Shown here: in pieces, positions 16,596 to 21,759 of the stretch
Numbering within the stretch: position 1 is the stretch's first letter
How the letters are laid out: each line of letters begins with the position of its first letter
Assembly (NCBI GenBank): GCA_031262135.1
Contig: JAISIG010000049.1
Coordinates: 1 to 21,759 of the forward strand
Length of the DNA: 21,759 nucleotides
Origin: Endomicrobium sp.
Lineage (GTDB): Bacteria > Elusimicrobiota > Endomicrobiia > Endomicrobiales > Endomicrobiaceae
Direction of reading: 5' to 3'
Made by a program: the position numbers and the translations under genes
The notes under the pieces: model-generated
The model's database searches: none
What the model was told of the DNA's origin: nothing
Seen by the model: the letters and a program-made list of their open reading frames with translations, nothing else

Positions 16596-17883
16596 AAATC
16601 AATTTTCTAAACATTATAAACATTACTATCATATATAAGATATAATTAATCAAATATCCTTGATTTATACCTACTACTCCATTAAAATGCATAAATAAAA
16701 AGCCTAAACCAACAAATGAAAAAGCAAAAATTATTTCTGTGGAAATAAATGCTTTTGTCATAGATTTTGCTACCATAAGAAAAGCTAATAGCCAACTACA
16801 CATTTTGAAAAAGTCTCCTGCCAATTGCCAAATAAAGAGATTCTCCATAGGGAGAAACTCTGGTGTAAATAATAGACGGATAATAAAAAAACGCAAAAAA
16901 TAAACTATGGTAAAACCTACTAAAAGCATTGGAATTATAACCTTATATGCTTTGAATATTTCACGTCTTAACTCTAAACGATCGGTAATTTCTGATAATC
17001 TCGGTAAATAATACACACTAAATGATGATGTAATTATCATTAAATATGCTGCGGAAATACGATTCATTGCCTCCCACCAGCCAGCCTCTGTTGCCGATAT
17101 TTCAGATATAACATAGCCACGTAATAACATCTGTGAAACAGGGACAGTTGCCGCAGAGACAAACGCCATTAAAGAATAACGAGCATATTTTTTTACAACA
17201 TCACTATTAAATTTTTCTTTAAAATAGTTTATACTCATCCAAGGGAATTTCCTAACCATGAAAAGCGTTACAAAAAACATAATACTTTGAAATGTCACTG
17301 CACTAATTAAAGCCCCCTTTAAATTCCAGAAATAAACTAATGATACTGTAAATACTAACCCTATAATACTACCTGTTATGCTAATAGCCACATATCTTTT
17401 AAATTCTTTAAAGCCATTGATAATGGATATCATCATTGCATTTAAGGCATAAAGTAAAATAGTAAAACCAAATATAATAAATACATATCCATAATCTGAG
17501 GAAAGCATTATCGTTTTACTTAATATATTATGAAAAAGTATAAGTAAAACGCCTACAAAAAGAGAACAAATAGTTGTGATGCGTAATGCCGTAGAAAGAT
17601 ATTGTGTCACTTTTGATTTGTCCTCTTTATATTCTGCTACATATTTGGTTATTCCATTATTAATCCCTCCGCTTGAAAGAGATAACAACATTGAAGAGAA
17701 ATTATTCAACTGCCCAACTAATGCTACTCCCGAAGGACCAATAATAGATGCTACAACTTTTACGCTAACTAATCCAGTTAACATCTTAACTAAGGTAGAT
17801 AAAGCAGTAAAAGAAAAGACCTTTACTATATCAGCTTTTAATGCTCGTATTGCAAGCGAAAAAAGTTTATTCACTCCAACCAT
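16585..17883 (-). CDS. wzx: Wzx-type lipid-linked oligosaccharide flippase (WzxE-like)
   Basis: A 432-residue MOP/MATE-superfamily membrane protein with about 12 hydrophobic helices. It opens [20 protein letters not shown], followed by [20 protein letters not shown] and [19 protein letters not shown], wording typical of WzxE-like translocases, which move undecaprenyl-PP-linked repeat units carrying an amino-deoxyhexose to the periplasmic face. Mid-protein [22 protein letters not shown] and the C-terminal FLLMVAK-type helices agree. Length is normal. Its ATG lies inside the 3' end of the aminotransferase gene (17-bp overlap), implying coupling. The WzxE resemblance fits the upstream 3-acetamido-dideoxyhexose cassette, since the WzxE relatives best known carry Fuc4NAc-containing units. 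Confidence 0.92.
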   Translation of the reverse strand: MVGVNKLFSLAIRALKADIVKVFSFTALSTLVKMLTGLVSVKVVASIIGPSGVALVGQLNNFSSMLLSLSSGGINNGITKYVAEYKEDKSKVTQYLSTALRITTICSLFVGVLLILFHNILSKTIMLSSDYGYVFIIFGFTILLYALNAMMISIINGFKEFKRYVAISITGSIIGLVFTVSLVYFWNLKGALISAVTFQSIMFFVTLFMVRKFPWMSINYFKEKFNSDVVKKYARYSLMAFVSAATVPVSQMLLRGYVISEISATEAGWWEAMNRISAAYLMIITSSFSVYYLPRLSEITDRLELRREIFKAYKVIIPMLLVGFTIVYFLRFFIIRLLFTPEFLPMENLFIWQLAGDFFKMCSWLLAFLMVAKSMTKAFISTEIIFAFSFVGLGFLFMHFNGVVGINQGYLINYILYMIVMFIMFRKLIYGK

Positions 17884-18970
17884 TCAACAATTCCACAACC
17901 TTTTCCACTTCATCCCACTTCATTACTGGAGAAATAGGAAGACTTAACTCTTCTAAATGTATCTTTTCCGTTATTGGAAAAGATAATTCATTCCACTGCC
18001 TATAACACTCTTGTTTATGTGGAGGTACAGGATAGTGTATTAGCGTTTGTACGCCATTATCTGTAAGATACTTTTGCAAAGCATCTCTATCCTTAGAACG
18101 GATAGGGAATATATGAAACACATTAGCATCCCTATATCTCACTATTGGTAAAACAATGTTGGGATTTTTTATATGTTCAATATAATATTTAGCAATATCT
18201 TTGCGAATGTTGTTATCTTCATCCAAGTGCTTTAACTTAACACGAAGCACTGCTGCTTGAACTTCATCCAAACGACTATTTCTTCCGCAATACTTAAAGA
18301 CATATTTCTTTTGAGAACCATAGTTAGCTAAGGCACGCATAGTCTCTGACAACTCCTTATCATTAGTCGTTATTGCACCTCCATCACCTAATGCCCCAAG
18401 ATTCTTTCCCGGATAGAAACTATGTCCAGCGGCATCACCCAAAGACCCTGTCCTTTGTCCATTATACCTACATCCATGAGCTTGTGCATTATCTTCAACT
18501 AATTTTAGATTATATTTTTTGCACAAGTTACCTATCTTTTCTGTATAAGCACATTGACCATAGAGATGAACAATAAGTATTGCCTTTGTTCTTTGAGTTA
18601 TTGCTTTTTTAATTAAATTCTCATCAATTTGATAAGTTTCAACATTTGGCTCAACTAAAACAGGTTTAAGATTATTTTCTGTTATAGCTAAAATAGATGC
18701 AATATATGTATTAGCTGGAACAATAACTTCATCACCTGCTTTCATTATTCCCAACTCTATATAAGCCCTAAATATCCAAATCAATGCATCCAATCCATTG
18801 GCACACCCTATTGCATATTCTGTTCCTATATATTCGGCATATTCTTTTTCAAACAACTCATTCTCTTTTCCTTGCAAATACCACCCAGAATCAATAGCAC
18901 GGCTTACAGCCTCATGTATTTCTTCTGAATACTTTTGAGTAATCTTTTGTAGATCTAAAAACTTTATCAT
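17867..18970 (-). CDS. DegT/DnrJ/EryC1/StrS aminotransferase, probable dTDP-3-keto-6-deoxyhexose transaminase (FdtB/QdtB-like)
   Basis: A 367-residue fold-type I PLP enzyme. Substrate-loop start [20 protein letters not shown], interrupted here after FEKEY; cofactor motif CANGLDAL (56-63), [22 protein letters not shown] with Asp160 and Gln163 stacking/pairing with PLP, and the Schiff-base Lys189 in [16 protein letters not shown]. This closely resembles sugar aminotransferases acting at C3 of dTDP-3-keto-6-deoxyhexoses (FdtB, QdtB, TylB relatives). With the ketoisomerases and the acetyltransferase upstream, it would make dTDP-Fuc3N or dTDP-Qui3N from a 3-keto intermediate and glutamate. The galacto/gluco choice is set by the isomerase, so I give no symbol. 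The active-site residues look intact. Confidence 0.9.
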   Translation of the reverse strand: MIKFLDLQKITQKYSEEIHEAVSRAIDSGWYLQGKENELFEKEYAEYIGTEYAIGCANGLDALIWIFRAYIELGIMKAGDEVIVPANTYIASILAITENNLKPVLVEPNVETYQIDENLIKKAITQRTKAILIVHLYGQCAYTEKIGNLCKKYNLKLVEDNAQAHGCRYNGQRTGSLGDAAGHSFYPGKNLGALGDGGAITTNDKELSETMRALANYGSQKKYVFKYCGRNSRLDEVQAAVLRVKLKHLDEDNNIRKDIAKYYIEHIKNPNIVLPIVRYRDANVFHIFPIRSKDRDALQKYLTDNGVQTLIHYPVPPHKQECYRQWNELSFPITEKIHLEELSLPISPVMKWDEVEKVVELLNGWSE

Positions 18971-19031
18971 TGAACCTTTTTTATTTTTTTATACATTGGT
19001 GCTATACAAGAAAAACGTTTGTTAATTATAT

Positions 19032-19547
19032 TTACATTGAATGACACCTACCCTCTTTATCTTTCATATTCATATCCAACAAAACTCCCTCGTTAGTAAT
19101 AAAACCTTTATGTTTTGCAGGATTACCATACCAAACTGTATTTGCAGGTATATCAGTAGTAACAACACTACCAGCACCAATAAAAGCATATTCACCAATT
19201 GTATGTCCCGCAACAACCGTCACGTTAGCTCCTATTGAAGCTCCTTTTGAAATAAACGTTTTAGCAAAAGATTGGGGATATACTTTAGAACGAGGCACTA
19301 CATCATTCGTAAATGTTACATTGGGACCAATAAATACATTATCTGCGAGGCGAACACCATCCCATAATTGAACACCTGATTTTATTGTAACATTATCGCC
19401 TATTTGCACATCATTTTCAATCAATACATTCGCACAAATATTGCAATTCTTACCAATAATTGCATTAGGAAATATCACACAAAATTGCCACACGTTTGTA
19501 CTTTCTGGTATATGTGTTCCACAAACATCAGCCAATGGATGTATCAT
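19032..19547 (-). CDS. Left-handed beta-helix sugar N-acetyltransferase (FdtC/QdtC-like)
   Basis: A 171-residue hexapeptide-repeat acyltransferase. Repeats run from about residue 20 to 145 (IGKNCNICANVLIENDVQIG, VTIKSGVQLWDGVRLADNVF, IGANVTVVAGHTIGEYAFIG). A loop with FTNDVVPRSKVYP lies at about 83-95 and a closing NTVWYGNPAKHKGF at 137-150. These enzymes act as trimers and transfer acetyl (or another acyl group) from acyl-CoA to the amino group of a dTDP-amino-deoxyhexose. Position between ketoisomerases and aminotransferase points to C3 N-acylation of Fuc3N or Qui3N. The ATG overlaps the stop of the preceding isomerase by 4 bp. The Cys-His-Ser-Met tail is short and unexplained. The fold is firm; the exact acyl group is unknown. 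Confidence 0.88.
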   Translation of the reverse strand: MIHPLADVCGTHIPESTNVWQFCVIFPNAIIGKNCNICANVLIENDVQIGDNVTIKSGVQLWDGVRLADNVFIGPNVTFTNDVVPRSKVYPQSFAKTFISKGASIGANVTVVAGHTIGEYAFIGAGSVVTTDIPANTVWYGNPAKHKGFITNEGVLLDMNMKDKEGRCHSM

Positions 19548-19957
19548 TTTTTATATTCCAAAAATTCGTTATATTCTCTTATATAATCTTCTGCTTCATA
19601 CGGATGTGATGCAAGTACTAAGCATACTGAACCAGAAGAAAAACCTTGCTCAGATGCCCATATCCCGGGAGGAATGTGCAATCCAAAGAAAGGTCTATTT
19701 AATAATACTGTTCGTTTATTTATACCATCATCCAAAAGTACTTCATAACTACCACTTGCTGCAATTAAGAATTGATGACATTCTTTATGTGAATGTGCAC
19801 CTCTTGCTTCACCTCCCGGAATATCATAAGTATAAAACACTCTCTTTATTTCAAATGGAACATTTACACAACCATGTATTGGAGTAATATTTCCAGATGG
19901 ATTTTCTATACGTGGTAATTCTATAACAGAACAGTCATAAACATTAATTTGTTTCAT
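19544..19957 (-). CDS. Cupin sugar 3,4-ketoisomerase, FdtA/QdtA family, paralogue 1
   Basis: A 137-residue small cupin of the WxcM-C/FdtA family, which converts dTDP-4-keto-6-deoxyglucose to the 3-keto sugar. It shows VPFEIKRVFYTYDIPGGEAR (33-52), the active-site pair His55 and His57 in RGAHSHKECHQF, ILDDG-type VLLDDG (73-78), and GLHIPPGIW followed by SGSVCLVLASHPYEAEDYIR, interrupted here before the last part. Both histidines of the family's H-x-H are present. After GIW the sequence is ASEQGF, unlike the WHEM or WREM of characterised relatives, so the substrate pocket differs. The start overlaps paralogue 2 by 4 bp and the stop overlaps the acetyltransferase start by 4 bp. Confidence 0.88.
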   Translation of the reverse strand: MKQINVYDCSVIELPRIENPSGNITPIHGCVNVPFEIKRVFYTYDIPGGEARGAHSHKECHQFLIAASGSYEVLLDDGINKRTVLLNRPFFGLHIPPGIWASEQGFSSGSVCLVLASHPYEAEDYIREYNEFLEYKK

Positions 19958-20358
19958 AATTGCTCTTTTTTAAACAATTCATAATCTCTAATATAATCCA
20001 TCTCATCATAAGGTGTAGATGCTAATACTAATGCAAGTGAATTGGTTGAAAAATTATTCATCTCTCGCCATAAACCTTTTGGTACATATAACCCATAATA
20101 CGAACGATTGAGCGAAAAGGTTTTCTTTTCATTACCATCGTCAAGTATCACATCAAAACTTCCCGAAAGAGCTACAATAAACTCTTGATTTTCTTTGTAG
20201 GCATGACCTCCTCGTGCTTCACCTCCCGGCACATCATATATCCAATAAGTACGTTCTATCTTGAAGGGAATATTCTTAAACTCTTCAATAATAGATAAGT
20301 TTCCACGCCTATCCAATATCTTAGGCAAATCTATAATTTGTACATCTGAAAGTGTCAT
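19954..20358 (-). CDS. Cupin sugar 3,4-ketoisomerase, FdtA/QdtA family, paralogue 2
   Basis: A 134-residue cupin of the same family as the next gene downstream. IPFKIERTYWIYDVPGGEAR is followed by RGGHAYKENQEF: His52 is present, but the second histidine of the H-x-H pair is Tyr54. Then VILDDG, GLYVPKGLWREMNNFS and LVLASTPYDEMDYIRDYELF. The DRRGNL segment (16-21) carries the Arg seen in FdtA, while WREM carries the Arg I recall from QdtA rather than the His of FdtA, so the product configuration cannot be called. Family members are strand-swapped dimers, so the adjacent paralogues could form a heterodimer (inference). It starts just after the AAA-gene relic and is the first gene of the aminosugar cassette. 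Confidence 0.87.
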   Translation of the reverse strand: MTLSDVQIIDLPKILDRRGNLSIIEEFKNIPFKIERTYWIYDVPGGEARGGHAYKENQEFIVALSGSFDVILDDGNEKKTFSLNRSYYGLYVPKGLWREMNNFSTNSLALVLASTPYDEMDYIRDYELFKKEQL

Positions 20359-20410
20359 TTCTTATTATTTACTTTTTTTTCTAAGATAGCTTTATTAATC
20401 TTTTTCCCCA

Positions 20411-20497
20411 ACCCATCCTATACCTCTTTATTAGGATATCCTAAATGATATGATCTAAACTCCGCATTGCAACTTTTTATTGTTAGACAACTGCTTT
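20411..20497 (-). pseudogene. Relic of an AAA-ATPase-like gene (direct repeat copy A)
   Basis: Aligned without gaps to 21561-21647 (offset 1150), 74 of 87 bases agree by my count. In the frame of the AAA-ATPase-like gene this copy reads S-S-C-LTIK-SCN-AEFR-S-YHLGYPNKEV and then a TAG stop. The right-hand copy reads SGYLTIKDYDAEFRLYHLGY then PNKEVEDG, giving 19 identical residues of 25 before the stop. It is therefore a coding fragment of that family, not a random repeat. It is cut off on one side by the epimerase gene, whose stop (20483-20485) lies within it, and fades on the other side near 20410, shortly before the isomerase genes. Confidence 0.85.
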
Positions 20498-21508
20498 TCC
20501 TTCTCCATTCCACCATTCAACTAAATGCTCAATACCTTCTAAAAGTTGTACCTTTGGTTTATAACCTATTTCTGTTTCTAATTTACTTGTGTCTGCGTAT
20601 GTTTTATACACATCTCCTTGTTGCATAGGTTTAAAAACTTTTTGTGCTTTTTTACAAGAAACTCTCTCTAAGGTTTCTATGAAATCCATTAACTTCACAG
20701 GACTTGAACATCCTATATTATATACTTCGTGTCTATAGCCCTTATTATTTTTTAATGAAATATGATCAGTTATACGAACAACTCCTTTCACAATATCATC
20801 TATATATGTAAAATCACGACTTAAATTACCATTATTAAATACATCTATAGTTTTACCTTCCATAATAGCTTTTAAAAATAGCATTGGTGCCATATCTGGT
20901 CTTCCCCAAGGTCCATAAACTGTAAAAAATCTTAGTCCTGTAATTGGTATATCGTATAGCTTACTATAACAAGATGCCATTAGTTCATTACTTTTTTTAG
21001 TTGCAGCATAAAGACTAATTGGATTATCAACTTTATCTGTTTCCGAAAAAGGTACTTTTTCATTTTCACCATAAACAGAACTTGATGAAGCATAAACTAA
21101 ATGCTGAACCTTATTAAATCTACAACATTCTAAAATATTAGTAAATCCTACTATATTGCTATCGATATACGCCCATGGATTTTCTATGGAATATCTTACT
21201 CCTGCTTGAGCTGCCAAATGAATAACTTTATCAAATTTTTCTGTTTCAAACAATTTAGGCAATAAATCTCTATCTTCAAGTGCCATTTTTATAAAGCGAT
21301 ACTTTTTGTATTTTATACTTTGTATCTCTTTACCATATTTTATTTCTTTTTCTTCAATACCTGTCTCTTTTAGACGAGCATATTTTAATTTAACAGAATA
21401 ATATTCATTTATATTATCTATCCCAACAACCTCATCTCCTCTTTCTAAAAGATGTTTTGCAACAAAAAAACCAATAAACCCAGCCGTTCCTGTAACTAAA
21501 ATTTTCAT
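20483..21508 (-). CDS. UDP-glucuronate 4-epimerase (SDR family, CapI/LpsL-like)
   Basis: A 341-residue extended SDR enzyme interconverting UDP-glucuronate and UDP-galacturonate in the cytoplasm. NAD-binding GTAGFIG is at 7-13, the acidic VVGIDNINEYY follows strand 2, HLAAQAGVRYSIENP at 97-111 is the signature distinguishing UDP-glucuronate epimerases from GalE, SSSSVYG is at 141-147 (Ser/Thr of the triad), and Y167-AAT-K171 is the catalytic YxxxK. FFTVYGPWGRPDMAP confirms the family. Length is normal (about 335-350). It is separated by only 20 bp from the broken AAA-ATPase-like gene upstream. The last four residues (KAVV) and the stop fall inside the AAA-gene relic downstream, so the C-terminus appears to have been set by recombination. 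Confidence 0.93.
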   Translation of the reverse strand: MKILVTGTAGFIGFFVAKHLLERGDEVVGIDNINEYYSVKLKYARLKETGIEEKEIKYGKEIQSIKYKKYRFIKMALEDRDLLPKLFETEKFDKVIHLAAQAGVRYSIENPWAYIDSNIVGFTNILECCRFNKVQHLVYASSSSVYGENEKVPFSETDKVDNPISLYAATKKSNELMASCYSKLYDIPITGLRFFTVYGPWGRPDMAPMLFLKAIMEGKTIDVFNNGNLSRDFTYIDDIVKGVVRITDHISLKNNKGYRHEVYNIGCSSPVKLMDFIETLERVSCKKAQKVFKPMQQGDVYKTYADTSKLETEIGYKPKVQLLEGIEHLVEWWNGEGKAVV

Positions 21509-21528
21509 ATAATTATTTCACCAACCAT

Positions 21529-21759
21529 TTATCTATGGTCTTTATTTAAAAACTCCACAACCCCATCCTCTACCTCTTTATTTGGATATCCTAAATGATA
21601 CAATCTAAACTCTGCATCGTAATCTTTTATTGTTAGATAGCCGCTTTGATATATAACTGGTACTGGGTTTTGTGTTGAAGCATCTATACTTGTCAAAGCA
21701 TTAGCATCAATTACTACATCTTCTAATTTAGAAAGTTCAAAGTTACTTCTTTTTAACAG
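21529..21759 (-). pseudogene. 3' part of a truncated AAA-ATPase-like gene (PD-(D/E)XK_9-linked family)
   Basis: The frame enters from the right edge and runs 76 codons to TAA at 21529-21531. It contains LLKRSNFELSKLEDVVIDAN and NPVPVIYQSGYLTIKDYDAE, then FRLYHLGYPNKEVEDG, wording I recognise from the multicopy Bacteroidota proteins with an N-terminal AAA-ATPase-like domain and a C-terminal PD-(D/E)XK nuclease-like domain. In full-length relatives as I recall them, the GYPN(K/E)EV motif is followed by a further 150 or more residues including the nuclease domain. Here the frame ends after EFLNKDHR, so that domain is missing and the gene is probably broken where the polysaccharide locus begins. 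Whether the 5' part is intact cannot be seen. Confidence 0.75.
21561..21647 (-). repeat. Direct repeat copy B (within the AAA-ATPase-like gene end)
   Basis: Partner of 20411-20497 at a constant 1150-bp offset, 74 of 87 bases identical. The best-matching stretch is 21571-21600, with one mismatch in 30. Together the two copies bracket the epimerase gene. Confidence 0.85.

Overview
This looks like a low-GC Bacteroidota chromosome, most likely Bacteroidales. Three things point there: a large secreted protein with a type IX secretion (T9SS) C-terminal sorting domain at 309-4004, a GH92 alpha-mannosidase at 4532-7480, and promoter -7 elements of the Bacteroidota form TAnnTTTG (4504-4511 on +, 4057-4064 on -). 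Genes have AT-rich leaders without strong Shine-Dalgarno sites.

Layout. (1) 1-224: the end of a + strand gene, probably a C69-family dipeptidase. (2) 309-4004 (-): a 1231-residue surface or secreted protein of alternating jelly-roll-like and fibronectin III modules. (3) 4005-4531: a divergent intergenic region with a promoter element for each flanking gene and a small structured islet. (4) 4532-7480 (+): secreted GH92 mannosidase, convergent with the next block. (5) 21508 down to 7492 (-): a polysaccharide (capsule, O-antigen or exopolysaccharide) locus of about 14 kb, tightly packed and all on one strand. It has several 4- to 17-base gene overlaps and no recognisable internal -7 element, so its promoter probably lies beyond the right edge. 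(6) 21529-21759 (-): the broken end of an AAA-ATPase-like gene of the multicopy PD-(D/E)XK nuclease-linked family.

How the locus works, in transcription order: a UDP-glucuronate 4-epimerase supplies UDP-galacturonate. Two tandem cupin 3,4-ketoisomerases, a PLP aminotransferase and a left-handed beta-helix acetyltransferase form the cassette for a dTDP-3-acetamido-3,6-dideoxyhexose (Fuc3NAc or Qui3NAc type). Next come a Wzx flippase, a truncated GT2 stub, a GT-B glycosyltransferase, a TupA-like ATP-grasp ligase, a Wzy-like polymerase, a GT4 enzyme, a radical SAM/SPASM protein, a second GT4, a relic GT4 tail, a GNAT-type acyltransferase and a DUF3473-type polysaccharide deacetylase. No initiating sugar-phosphate transferase, RmlA/RmlB, Wza or Wzz is in the window, so the locus is incomplete here.

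The most informative observations are signs of cassette exchange. An 87-bp direct repeat (20411-20497 and 21561-21647, offset exactly 1150 bp) is the same piece of the AAA-ATPase-like gene. It flanks the epimerase, and the epimerase's last codons and stop lie inside the relic copy. A 58-codon GT2 stub (16419-16595) and a GT4 tail (9458-9577) are further scars. The best biochemical leads are the diverged isomerase pair, the ATP-grasp ligase alongside a uronic-acid enzyme, and the radical SAM/SPASM protein of unknown substrate. I did not find a clearly new defence or mobile system.
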